Origin: an uncultured Pseudomonadota bacterium | GTDB taxonomy: Bacteria; Pseudomonadota; Gammaproteobacteria; Steroidobacterales; Steroidobacteraceae | Assembly: GCA_903879335.1 (NCBI GenBank) | Contig: CAIRLC010000019.1 | Coordinates: 186,001-250,000, forward strand | Direction of reading: 5' to 3' | Length of the DNA stretch: 64,000 bases | Part shown: piece by piece, positions 40,019-49,416 of the stretch | How positions within the stretch are numbered: the first letter of the stretch is position 1 | Layout: each line of letters starts with the position of its first letter | Notes under the pieces: model-generated | Databases searched by the model: none | Told to the model about the DNA's origin: nothing | The model's input: only the letters and a program-made list of their open reading frames with translations | Made by a program: the position numbers and the translations under genes

Positions 40019-40035
40019 TGTACAGGACTTGTATA
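40019..40035. promoter_or_regulatory. Candidate operator TGTACA-GGACT-TGTATA upstream of the FeS photolyase
   Basis: Two TGTAYA-like half-sites with 5-nt spacer in the 113-bp arnD-photolyase gap; resembles operators recalled for AdoB12 MerR-type light regulators. Confidence 0.4.
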
Positions 40036-40102
40036 GAGTAAACTCCGAAAAGTCGCGGCTTTGTCCGGCATTCAGCCGGCTTTCAACCGCTGGAGTCCGC
40101 CA

Positions 40103-41686
40103 GTGTCACCCCACGCCTTCACCCATTCTGTCCATCCGGGCGGCCGCCTGCTGCTCGTGCTCGGCGACCAGCTCGATCGGAACTCCCCAATGCTGAACGG
40201 CTTGGATGTCCAGTGCGACACCGTTTTGATGGCTGAGGTCCTCGGCGAGAGTACGCGCGTACTCAGCCATGCCGCCCGCACGGCCTTGGTCTTCTCGGCT
40301 ATGCGCCATTATGCAGACGAGCTCAATCAGCGCGGGCTGCGCGTTGAGTACCTGAAGATCGGCCAGCATCCGCACGAGTCCCTCGAAGCGGCACTGAGAC
40401 AAACCATCAGCGTGCACAAGCCACGTCAGGTTCTCGCGGTCTGGCCGGGCGACCACGGCTTGAAGCAAAGTTTGGATGAGGTCTGCCGAGAGGCTGGCCT
40501 GACTCTCGAATGGCAGCAAGACACGCATTTCCTCTCCACGCTGGACGAGTTCGCTCAGTTCGCGGCTGGCCGGCGCGTCTTGCGCCTCGAGCATTGGTAC
40601 CGACAATTGCGCCGCCGGACCGGCATTTTGATGGAGGGCGACCAGCCTGCCGGCGGTCAGTGGAATTTCGATGCCGACAATCGCAGCGCCTTTGGCCGTG
40701 AGGGACCTGGAGTCCTGGCAGCACCTGCCGCCTTCTCGCCGGACGCCATCACGCGCGAGGTCTTGTCTGACGTGGCAACGCACCTCCCGCAGCTCCCCGG
40801 ATCCTTGGCGCGATTTCAATGGCCGGTGACCCCAGCGGATGCCCAGGTGGCACTGGCCGACTTTGTGCGCGAGCGTTTGCCTTTGTTTGGTCATTACCAG
40901 GATGCGATGTGGCGCGGCGAAGACACCGTCTACCACTCACGCCTTTCTGCCGCGCTTAATCTGAAATTGATCGCGCCGCATACGGTCATCGACGCGGCGG
41001 TCGAGGCGTGGCGCACCGGCCATGCGCCCCTCGCCGCCGTCGAGGGCTTTGTGCGCCAGATTTTGGGTTGGCGAGAATATGTACGCGGGCTGTACTGGCA
41101 GCGGATGCCGGACTATGCCCACGGCAATGCGCTCAATGCCCACGAGCCGTTGCCGGCATTTTATTGGGATGCCAACACCGAATTCGCATGCCTCGCCGAT
41201 ACGATTGGTCGAACATTGCAGACCGGTTATGCCCACCACATCGAACGATTGATGGTCACCGGTTTATTTGCTTTGTTATTAGGCGTCGAGCCGAGCGAGA
41301 TCCACCAGTGGTACCTCGGCATCTACGTGGACGCCTTCGAATGGGTTGAGTTGCCTAACGTGATCGGCATGAGTCAATACGCAGACGGTGGCATCATGGC
41401 GTCGAAGCCATACATTGCCAGCGGCCGTTATATCGAGCGCATGAGTAATCATTGCGACCACTGCCCCAAGCGACCAGCGGAGGCCACCGGACCGCGCGCA
41501 TGTCCGTACACGACCCTCTACTGGGACTTCCTTGACCGTCACCGCGAGCGCTTTGTGAAGCATCCCCGGCTCGGGCAACAGGTCCGCAATTTAGACGCGC
41601 GTCCTGAGGCCGCGCGTGCCGCCATCCGTGACGCCGCAGCAACCCTACGCCTAGCGCTGCGCACTGACAAAGAGACTGTCGTATGA
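40103..41686 (+). CDS. Iron-sulfur bacterial cryptochrome/photolyase (PhrB/CryB type)
   Basis: LVLGDQLDRNSPML N-terminus; four Cys (residues 363, 451, 454, 467) with spacing matching the FeS-BCP cluster ligands; GTG start. Confidence 0.93.
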   Translation: MSPHAFTHSVHPGGRLLLVLGDQLDRNSPMLNGLDVQCDTVLMAEVLGESTRVLSHAARTALVFSAMRHYADELNQRGLRVEYLKIGQHPHESLEAALRQTISVHKPRQVLAVWPGDHGLKQSLDEVCREAGLTLEWQQDTHFLSTLDEFAQFAAGRRVLRLEHWYRQLRRRTGILMEGDQPAGGQWNFDADNRSAFGREGPGVLAAPAAFSPDAITREVLSDVATHLPQLPGSLARFQWPVTPADAQVALADFVRERLPLFGHYQDAMWRGEDTVYHSRLSAALNLKLIAPHTVIDAAVEAWRTGHAPLAAVEGFVRQILGWREYVRGLYWQRMPDYAHGNALNAHEPLPAFYWDANTEFACLADTIGRTLQTGYAHHIERLMVTGLFALLLGVEPSEIHQWYLGIYVDAFEWVELPNVIGMSQYADGGIMASKPYIASGRYIERMSNHCDHCPKRPAEATGPRACPYTTLYWDFLDRHRERFVKHPRLGQQVRNLDARPEAARAAIRDAAATLRLALRTDKETVV

Positions 41687-43143
41687 GTATCGCTATCGTC
41701 TGGTTCCGCCATGATTTGCGCTTGACTGATCACCCGGCGCTGGAGGCGGCAGTCGCCGCGGGACACACCGTCGTGCCGGTTTACATCGACGCGCCCGAAG
41801 AAGACGCGCCGTGGTCCATCGGCGCAGCGAGCCGTTGGTGGCTACATCGCAGCTTGACGGCGCTGGCTGATGACCTCGCCCGTCGAGGCTCCCGCCTGAT
41901 CATTCGCCGCGGCTCTACGCTCGAGCAATTGCGTGACATTGCAGCGAGCACCGGTGCAACCGAGGTGCATTGGAATCGCCAGTATGAGCCGGCTTCATTG
42001 GCGCGAGATACCGCCGTCAAAGCCGCCTTGCGCGCCGATGGCCTGACGGTCGACAGCCACTGCGGCAATGTTCTGTTCGAACCGTGGACCGTCAAGAGCG
42101 GCGCCGGCACCCCCTTTCGGGTATTTACCCCATTCTGGAAACATTGCCTCACCCGACTGAGCGAAGTTCCCCGCCCAACGCCCGCGCCGCAACAGCTGAA
42201 GGCGCCACCGCAATGGCCGACCACTCTCGAGATCGCGACTCTGAAGTTAGCTCCAAACATCCCGTGGGACAGCGGCTTTGTCGACCTATGGACGCCGGGC
42301 GAAGCCTCTGCCCTCGACCGCCTTGAAGCCTTCCTCGACCAGGATGCAGGTGACTATCGCGAGCAACGGGACCGGCCCGACCTGCCCGCCACCTCGCGGT
42401 TGGCACCCGCGCTCCATTTCGGGGAAATTTCGCCCCGGCAAATACTCGCCGCTGCGCAAAGCGCCGCCTCGCGCGCCTCGGTCACCGAGACAGCCGGCAT
42501 TGACGCCTTCGTCCGAGAAATCGGCTGGCGCGAATTCGCCATTCATATTCTTTTCGCGTTCCCGCACACTACGGAATTGCCGCTGGATGCACGTTTCACC
42601 GCTCTGCCGTGGGCCTCTGACGACGCCATTCTCGACGCCTGGCGTCGTGGACGGACCGGCATTCCATTGGTCGACGCCGGCATGCGCGAACTGTGGCACA
42701 CCGGCTGGATGCATAATCGAGTGCGCATGGTCGTGGCCTCGCTACTGACGAAAAACTTAGGGCAGCACTGGCTACATGGCGCTCGTTGGTTCTATGACAC
42801 GCTCGTCGATGCCGACCTGGCGGCGAATACCCTGGGTTGGCAATGGACGGCGGGTTGCGGCGCGGATGCCGCCCCGTACTATCGGATCTTCAATCCGGCA
42901 CTCCAAGCCGAGCGCTTTGATCCTGATCGGGCCTATATCCGTCGCTGGGTACCAGAAATAGCGGCCTTACCCAACGCATGGATACACAAGCCGTACGATG
43001 CACCTGCTAACGTACTGGCCGCTTCGGGGGTGGTGCTTGAGCGCGACTATCCCCGACCCGTCCTGGACTTAACCACCGGACGGGATCGCGCCTTGGCCGC
43101 CTATGACGCGGTCAAAGCTGCGCGAGTAGAACCTGCGCGCTGA
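41683..43143 (+). CDS. phr: Deoxyribodipyrimidine photolyase
   Basis: IVWFRHDLRLTDHPAL, RRGRTGIPLVDAGMRELWHTGWMHNRVRMVVASLLTKNLGQHW, NTLGWQWTAGCGADAAPYYRIFNP. Confidence 0.95.
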   Translation: MSIAIVWFRHDLRLTDHPALEAAVAAGHTVVPVYIDAPEEDAPWSIGAASRWWLHRSLTALADDLARRGSRLIIRRGSTLEQLRDIAASTGATEVHWNRQYEPASLARDTAVKAALRADGLTVDSHCGNVLFEPWTVKSGAGTPFRVFTPFWKHCLTRLSEVPRPTPAPQQLKAPPQWPTTLEIATLKLAPNIPWDSGFVDLWTPGEASALDRLEAFLDQDAGDYREQRDRPDLPATSRLAPALHFGEISPRQILAAAQSAASRASVTETAGIDAFVREIGWREFAIHILFAFPHTTELPLDARFTALPWASDDAILDAWRRGRTGIPLVDAGMRELWHTGWMHNRVRMVVASLLTKNLGQHWLHGARWFYDTLVDADLAANTLGWQWTAGCGADAAPYYRIFNPALQAERFDPDRAYIRRWVPEIAALPNAWIHKPYDAPANVLAASGVVLERDYPRPVLDLTTGRDRALAAYDAVKAARVEPAR

Positions 43144-44106
43144 TTGTCGGAGAAATACGTGTTTGGAAAATCTAGCGGATTCAATCCGCTGCAGTTGGTC
43201 AAAGCGTGGTTTGACACGGACGCTAGTCTCTCGCCTGAGAGCGATCCACGATCCATTGATCTGGGCCGCATCGTGCCGTTTATTGCGATCCATCTCACCT
43301 GTCTATTGGTATTTTGGGTCGGAACCAGCCCGATTGCGCTGCTGACGGCGCTGGGCCTTTACGTACTGCGGATGTTTGCGATCACGGGGTTCTACCACCG
43401 CTATTTCTCGCACCGCGCCTTCCAGACTTCGCGGATCGCCCAATTTATTTTCGCGGCGCTTGGCGCCATGGCCGTACAACGCGGTCCACTGTGGTGGGCT
43501 GCACATCACCGCCACCATCACGCCCACTCGGATCAACCACAAGATGCCCACTCCCCCCGTCAACACGGTTTCTGGTGGAGTCATATGGGGTGGTTTCTGG
43601 CGCGTGGCAACTACCGCACAGAATCAAAGCGCATCCGGGACTTGGAACAATTTCCCGAATTGAGGTGGCTTGATCGCTTTGATATCGCGATGCCCGTGCT
43701 ACTTGCGGTCGGACTCTTCGCTGTTGGCGTCGCACTCCAGCACGACGCGCCTCATCTGCACACCAGTGGCGGACAGCTACTGATTTGGGGCTTTTTTGTC
43801 TCTACGGTTGTTTGCTATCACGCGACTTATACGATCAACTCCCTATCGCATGTCATCGGACGCCGTCGTTATCGCACGCCCGATGACAGCCGCAACAACA
43901 TCTGGTTGGCCCTCCTCACGCTCGGCGAGGGCTGGCATAACAACCATCACCACTATCCGAAATCGGCGCGCCAAGGGTTCTACTGGTGGGAAATCGACGT
44001 GACCTTTTACCTTTTACGTGTCTTAGCGTGGCTCGGCGTGATCTGGGATCTGCAGCTGGTACCCGCTACGGTGCGCGATAGCCGTCGCCTAAACGCGGGA
44101 TCCTAA
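43144..44106 (+). CDS. Delta-9-type fatty acid desaturase
   Basis: Three His boxes: HRYFSHR, HHRHHH, HNNHHHYP; TTG start. Confidence 0.93.
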   Translation: MSEKYVFGKSSGFNPLQLVKAWFDTDASLSPESDPRSIDLGRIVPFIAIHLTCLLVFWVGTSPIALLTALGLYVLRMFAITGFYHRYFSHRAFQTSRIAQFIFAALGAMAVQRGPLWWAAHHRHHHAHSDQPQDAHSPRQHGFWWSHMGWFLARGNYRTESKRIRDLEQFPELRWLDRFDIAMPVLLAVGLFAVGVALQHDAPHLHTSGGQLLIWGFFVSTVVCYHATYTINSLSHVIGRRRYRTPDDSRNNIWLALLTLGEGWHNNHHHYPKSARQGFYWWEIDVTFYLLRVLAWLGVIWDLQLVPATVRDSRRLNAGS

Positions 44107-45368
44107 TGACCCAGTCGTCTCGTTCAATCGCGATCATCGGCAGCGGCATTGCTGGACTCACGGTGGCTGAAGGGCTACATCGGCATCGTCCGATCACGGT
44201 CTATGAGTCTGAAGCTTGGATCGGTGGGCACACGCACACGGTGGATGTGCAGGAGGCCGACCGTGTTGTTTCGGTGGATACCGGATTCATCGTCTGCAAC
44301 GAGTGGACCTATCCAAATTTCCTGGCCCTACTCGCCCGTTACGGAATCAACACTCAGAATTCCAACATGAGCTTTGCGGTCTCGGACGAATGCACGGGCC
44401 TTGAATACAACGGTACGAATCTCAATACCTTATTCGCGCAGCGCCGCAATGTGTTTTCGCCTGGATTTCTCGGAATGATTGCCGACATCCTGCGATTTAA
44501 CCGAGCGGCACCCGCGTTACTTGAAGAACCAGGACCAGGCCCAACGCTCGGCGAATGGCTGTCCCAACACCGGTATGGGCGCCGCTTCCTGGAGCACTAC
44601 ATCGTTCCGATGGGTCGATCCATCTGGTCCGCACAGAAGGATGCGCTGCTGGGATTTCCAGCAAGATTCTTCGTCGATTTTTTCCAGCGCCATGGCTTTT
44701 TGAATATAGACAATCGCCCCGTTTGGCAGGTCGTGCCGGGCGGCTCATCACGCTATGTCGAAATCATCACGGCGGCCTTCCGCGATCGAATCCGCACCTC
44801 GACGCCCATCCAATCGATCACGCGCCACGCAGACGGTGTCACCGTGGTCTTGGGCGACGGCACAGCCGTACAGCATGATGCTGTTGTGATCGCCACGCAT
44901 GCAGACTCTGCCCTCAAATTACTGGGGGACGCTTCCGCCGAGGAACGAGCTTTACTCGGTGCTTTCCCTTTTGAGCCCAATGACGTGGTTCTGCACACGG
45001 ACCAGCGATTGCTCCCCACCGTCCCTCTGGCGCGTGCGGCTTGGAACTTTCAGATTCGGGCGGATCGGGATACTGGCTGCTCGCTGACCTATGACATGAA
45101 CGTGCTGCAATCCCTCAACAGTGCTCAACGGTACTTGGTGTCGCTCAATCTCACCGATCGCATTGATCCGGCGAAGATATTGGGTCGCTGGAATTACGCG
45201 CATCCGGTTTACACACCAGCAGCCGTGGCTGCACAAGCGCGACATACAGAAATTAGCGGCCAGCGAAACACCTACTACGCCGGGGCCTACTGGCGGTATG
45301 GATTCCATGAAGATGGGGTCGTCAGCGGTTTAAGCGTGCTCGATCAGCTCGGCATCCCGCGAGCCTGA
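44106..45368 (+). CDS. FAD/NAD(P)-binding amine oxidase-like protein
   Basis: IAIIGSGIAGLTVAEGLHRHRPITVYESEAWIGGHTHTVD. Confidence 0.92.
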   Translation: MTQSSRSIAIIGSGIAGLTVAEGLHRHRPITVYESEAWIGGHTHTVDVQEADRVVSVDTGFIVCNEWTYPNFLALLARYGINTQNSNMSFAVSDECTGLEYNGTNLNTLFAQRRNVFSPGFLGMIADILRFNRAAPALLEEPGPGPTLGEWLSQHRYGRRFLEHYIVPMGRSIWSAQKDALLGFPARFFVDFFQRHGFLNIDNRPVWQVVPGGSSRYVEIITAAFRDRIRTSTPIQSITRHADGVTVVLGDGTAVQHDAVVIATHADSALKLLGDASAEERALLGAFPFEPNDVVLHTDQRLLPTVPLARAAWNFQIRADRDTGCSLTYDMNVLQSLNSAQRYLVSLNLTDRIDPAKILGRWNYAHPVYTPAAVAAQARHTEISGQRNTYYAGAYWRYGFHEDGVVSGLSVLDQLGIPRA

Positions 45369-45369
45369 C

Positions 45370-46113
45370 GTGCGCAGTTGCCTGTACATCGGCACCGTAC
45401 AGCACCAGCGTTATGCGCCGAAACGTAATCGCTTTCGGTACCGCTTGATGTACGCCCACCTCGACTTAGACGAGTTGGGTTCCGTGTTCGCGAACCGATG
45501 GCTCTGGTCGACGCGGCGGTGGGCACCGATCCAATTCCGCCGAAGCGACTATCTCGCCCCTACGGATCAACCGCTTAAAACGGTCGCCCTAGACGCCATC
45601 GAATCGGCCTTGGGGCGTCGGCCGAGCGGCGCCGTGCGGCTGCTTGGACATCTGCGACACTTTGGCTATTGCTTTAACCCCGTGACCTTCTATTACGCCT
45701 ATGAAGGGGAACGACTCGACGCCATCTTGGCCGAGATCACCAATACCCCTTGGGGTGAACGGCATCGATACGTGCTCGACCTGGCGCAAGCTGAACGCTC
45801 GGGGGAAACCTCGGTGTTTCGCTTCGCGAAAGACTTTCACGTGTCTCCATTCTTGCCGATGGATATCAACTACGAATGGCGTTTTAGTGAACCTGGCAAC
45901 ACGCTCTTTGTGCACATGATCGACCGACAGGATGAAGATCTCGTATTCGATGCCACGCTTGCTCTCAAACGTCGCAGCATCAGCGCCCAAGAACTGGCCA
46001 TCGCTTTACTGTTATTCCCGTTCATGACGCTGAAAGTTATCTTTTTGATTCACTGGCAGGCTTTGCGCCTGTTAGTAAAGCGCACCCCGTTCTACAACCA
46101 CCCGGATCTGTGA
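45370..46113 (+). CDS. DUF1365 family protein
   Basis: RNRFRYRLMYAHLDLDEL, HLRHFGYCFNPVTFYYAYE, KDFHVSPFLPMDINYEWRF. Confidence 0.92.
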   Translation: MRSCLYIGTVQHQRYAPKRNRFRYRLMYAHLDLDELGSVFANRWLWSTRRWAPIQFRRSDYLAPTDQPLKTVALDAIESALGRRPSGAVRLLGHLRHFGYCFNPVTFYYAYEGERLDAILAEITNTPWGERHRYVLDLAQAERSGETSVFRFAKDFHVSPFLPMDINYEWRFSEPGNTLFVHMIDRQDEDLVFDATLALKRRSISAQELAIALLLFPFMTLKVIFLIHWQALRLLVKRTPFYNHPDL

Positions 46114-46114
46114 C

Positions 46115-47386
46115 ATGAGTCAGACGATCATCCCCACATCTCGCCCCAGCAGTACCGAAAGAGCGCCGCCATTCACGGCCTTGGCCCGCCGCACGCTGAC
46201 CGCGCGTTTGGCACGCTTGACGGACGGTTGCCTGAAGATCGCCAGTTCCGATGGATCGCTCTCGTTCGGACAAGCAACACATGACCTTCCCATCGTCGAA
46301 ATCGCGGTTCATTCCGAGCGTTTTTGGGGGGCAGTTGCGTTCGGCGGATCGGTCGGAGCGGGTGAAAGCTACATCGCAGGTGATTGGCAGGTTAACGATC
46401 TCACTGCCCTGATCCGTTTGATGACTCGCAATGCCAGCGTACTTGACGATCTTGAAGGCGGTTTGGCACAAATCGTCGAACCCGCGCGGCGTCTCCTGCA
46501 TTGGTTCAATCGCAATAGTCTGACCGGCAGTCGTCGCAACATCGCCGCCCATTACGATCTCGGTAATGCTTTTTTTGAACGCATGTTGGACCCGACGATG
46601 GCCTATTCGAGTGGGATATACCCCTCCGAAACGGCAACTCTTCATGACGCCCAACTGCACAAGTTCGACACCATTTGTCGAAAGTTAGCGTTGTCACCGG
46701 GGGATCGGCTGCTTGAGATCGGGACTGGATGGGGTGGCCTCGCCATTCATGCCGCCAAACACTATGGCGCTCAGGTCACCACCACGACGATATCGCGCGA
46801 GCAATTCGAATACGCCCAAGAGGCGGTCGCTCGGGCAGGCGTCACCGATCGCGTCACGCTGCTGTTTGAGGACTACAGGGCGCTCACCGGCACCTTCGAT
46901 AAATTGGTGTCGATTGAAATGATTGAAGCGGTCGGGCATCAGTTCTTAGACACGTACCTCGGGACTTGCGCTCGTCGTCTAGCCCCGCACGGGATGATGC
47001 TATTGCAGGCGATTACCTTGCAGGACCAGTCGTACGCCGCGGCTCTCAAGCAGGTCGACTTTATTCAACGCTTTGTTTTTCCGGGTAGTTTCATTCCCTC
47101 CATCGGAGCGATCACAAGCTCGATCACCCGCGCGACCGACTTCAAGGTCTTCCATTTGGAAGATATCGGACCGCATTACGCCCGAACACTGGCCGACTGG
47201 CGTCACAACGTGTTTGCGGACACGGATGCTATCCGCGGCTTAGGCTATTCCGACGAGTTCCTGCGCCTATGGGAGTTTTATCTCTGCTACTGCGAAGGCG
47301 GATTTATGGAACGACACATCGGCGACGTTCAGATGCTCCTCACAAAACCTCGCTGCACCCGCGCGCCGCTGTTGGTGATGGCGTGA
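46115..47386 (+). CDS. Cyclopropane-fatty-acyl-phospholipid synthase family methyltransferase
   Basis: HYDLGNAFFERMLDPTMAYSSGIY, LLEIGTGWGGLAIHAA, FPGSFIPSIGAI. Confidence 0.94.
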   Translation: MSQTIIPTSRPSSTERAPPFTALARRTLTARLARLTDGCLKIASSDGSLSFGQATHDLPIVEIAVHSERFWGAVAFGGSVGAGESYIAGDWQVNDLTALIRLMTRNASVLDDLEGGLAQIVEPARRLLHWFNRNSLTGSRRNIAAHYDLGNAFFERMLDPTMAYSSGIYPSETATLHDAQLHKFDTICRKLALSPGDRLLEIGTGWGGLAIHAAKHYGAQVTTTTISREQFEYAQEAVARAGVTDRVTLLFEDYRALTGTFDKLVSIEMIEAVGHQFLDTYLGTCARRLAPHGMMLLQAITLQDQSYAAALKQVDFIQRFVFPGSFIPSIGAITSSITRATDFKVFHLEDIGPHYARTLADWRHNVFADTDAIRGLGYSDEFLRLWEFYLCYCEGGFMERHIGDVQMLLTKPRCTRAPLLVMA

Positions 47387-48816
47387 TGGATCAGTCGCTG
47401 CGTGAGGCCTTGCTCAGTCGAGTTGGCCCCAGTGGACTTCTGGAAGGACCAGACCTGGATCGCTACACGACCGACCATCGTCGTCTTTACCGCGGTCAGG
47501 CGAGGTTTGTCGTGCGCCCGAGCAACACTGCCGAAGTCGCCGCTGTCGTCGAACTGTGCGCCACTCAGGGCATTGCCATGGTGCCCCATGGCGGCAATAC
47601 ATCCTACTGTGGTGGCGCAACCCCCGATGAGTCTGGTCTACAGGTCGTGATTAGCCTCGAGCGATTACATCGTATCCGAGCGATTGATGCTGTCGGCGGT
47701 ACCTTGGTGGTCGAGGCCGGTTGCACGTTACGGGCCGTGCGCGAGGCAGCGGCATCTGTCGGCCGGCACTTCCCGCTGTCTCTCGGCTCCGAAGGCACTT
47801 GCCAGATAGGAGGCAACCTGTCGACCAACGCTGGCGGCACTCAAGTGCTTCGGCATGGAATGATCAGAGACTTGGTATTAGGTTTAGAAGTGGTGCTTCC
47901 AGATGGTCGGGTGTTAAATCAATTGCGTCAATTGCGCAAAGACAACACCGGCTATGACCTAAAGCAACTCTTTATCGGCGCAGAGGGGACCCTCGGAATC
48001 ATCACTGCAGCGGCGTTGCGGATCGGTACGGCCCCACGAGATGCCTTGACGGCATTGGTGGGTGTCGAGAGTCTCGAGGCGACGCTCGCGTTACTGGGCC
48101 GCGTACGCGAAGCCTTTGGAGATCTGGTCGAGACCTTCGAATACATGCCCGAGTCGGCGGTGACTCTCGCGCTCAAGCATTTCCCGCAATTAAAAAACCC
48201 GTTTGACACGGCGCATCCAGCCATCGTGTTGGTTGAAATTCCCTTGCCAGCCGCATTGAGTGGTCTGCATGAGTCGTTCGCACACTTAATGGCTGCAGAA
48301 ATTGAAGCCGGACGCGTCCGCGACGCGGTTGTAGCTCACTCCCTCAGCCAAGCTGATTCCTTTTGGTTCCTGCGCGAAAATATTCCAGCCGCCCAAACGC
48401 GGGAAGGCGCATCGCTCAAACACGATGTCTCCTTACCGCTGGATCGCCTCGCCGAATTTGAACAGCGCGGACTTAGAATCATCGCGGATTTGATCCCGGG
48501 CGGTCGCAGCATTGGCTATGGCCATGCCGGCGACGGCAATCTTCACTTCAACGTAAGTCCAGCTCTGGGCATCGAGAAAAACTCAGCCTTAGAGGCTGCT
48601 TTTCTCGGCCACAAAGAGTCGCTCATGCGCGCACTCCATGACTTAGTCGCAGAACTTGGCGGTAGTTTCAGCGCAGAACATGGCATCGGACGTCTCAAAG
48701 TCGATGAGTTGGCGCGGTATGAGGATCCTGTTGCGCTGGATCTGATGACCCGAATCAAACAGGTCTTAGATCCAAATCGTCTGATGAATCCTGGCAAAGT
48801 GGTGCTGCCAAAATGA
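47386..48816 (+). CDS. FAD-linked oxidase (D-2-hydroxyacid dehydrogenase type)
   Basis: VPHGGNTSYCGGATPDESG, GSEGTCQIGGNLSTNAGG, GYGHAGDGNLHFNV, AEHGIGRLK; start ATG 47386. Confidence 0.9.
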   Translation: MDQSLREALLSRVGPSGLLEGPDLDRYTTDHRRLYRGQARFVVRPSNTAEVAAVVELCATQGIAMVPHGGNTSYCGGATPDESGLQVVISLERLHRIRAIDAVGGTLVVEAGCTLRAVREAAASVGRHFPLSLGSEGTCQIGGNLSTNAGGTQVLRHGMIRDLVLGLEVVLPDGRVLNQLRQLRKDNTGYDLKQLFIGAEGTLGIITAAALRIGTAPRDALTALVGVESLEATLALLGRVREAFGDLVETFEYMPESAVTLALKHFPQLKNPFDTAHPAIVLVEIPLPAALSGLHESFAHLMAAEIEAGRVRDAVVAHSLSQADSFWFLRENIPAAQTREGASLKHDVSLPLDRLAEFEQRGLRIIADLIPGGRSIGYGHAGDGNLHFNVSPALGIEKNSALEAAFLGHKESLMRALHDLVAELGGSFSAEHGIGRLKVDELARYEDPVALDLMTRIKQVLDPNRLMNPGKVVLPK

Positions 48817-49388
48817 CCAGTCGCCGACCGCCGGTGGCTCCTATTACGACAGCGCGCTTGGTCCTGCGCCGGTTTCAGGCGGGTGATCTGGAACAATTAC
48901 GGCGAATTGTAGATGACCCCTCCGTAAAAGCCTTCTCGCCGGATGAACCTCGCGCAATAGCTGCCGCGGAACATGCGGAGCGCGGAGGCCGCAATCGACA
49001 CCCCGCTGACTTTGAATTTGCCATCGTCGTCCGTCGCACTGGTCGTGTAGCCGGGGCCTGTGAGCTCGTCATAGGACCACGCCGTTCCGGTGAAATCGGC
49101 TACTTGCTGGGCCGCCGGCATTGGGGACACGGCTACGCAACAGAGGCCGTACAGGCATTGGTTTCTTTCGGCTTTGACGGCCTGTCTCTCAATCGCTTGC
49201 ATGCCATAGTCTCTCTAGACAATGCGCGCTCACGCCGCGTACTCGAGAAGGTCGGTTTTTGCTGGGACGCGCTATTACGGCGACCTGCACGCACCGCCGG
49301 GCGCGCCCTGGATGCAGAACGGTACGTCCGCGACTTTGATATGCCGGTAATCCCACCTTGCCGTAACCGCCGTATCGGCCGATCATGA
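48813..49388 (+). CDS. GNAT family N-acetyltransferase
   Basis: TARLVLRRFQAGDLEQL, IGYLLGRRHWGHGYATEAVQALVSFGFDGLSLNRLHAIVSLDNARSRRVLEKVGF. Confidence 0.92.
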   Translation: MTSRRPPVAPITTARLVLRRFQAGDLEQLRRIVDDPSVKAFSPDEPRAIAAAEHAERGGRNRHPADFEFAIVVRRTGRVAGACELVIGPRRSGEIGYLLGRRHWGHGYATEAVQALVSFGFDGLSLNRLHAIVSLDNARSRRVLEKVGFCWDALLRRPARTAGRALDAERYVRDFDMPVIPPCRNRRIGRS

Positions 49389-49416
49389 CGGGTATCGCCA
49401 TCGGGATGAACCCAAC

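Noticed and set aside
40106-40936. 276-aa minus-strand ORF inside the FeS photolyase gene
   Set aside because: Fully antisense to a well-supported CDS; no recognisable motifs; typical spurious ORF in GC-rich DNA.
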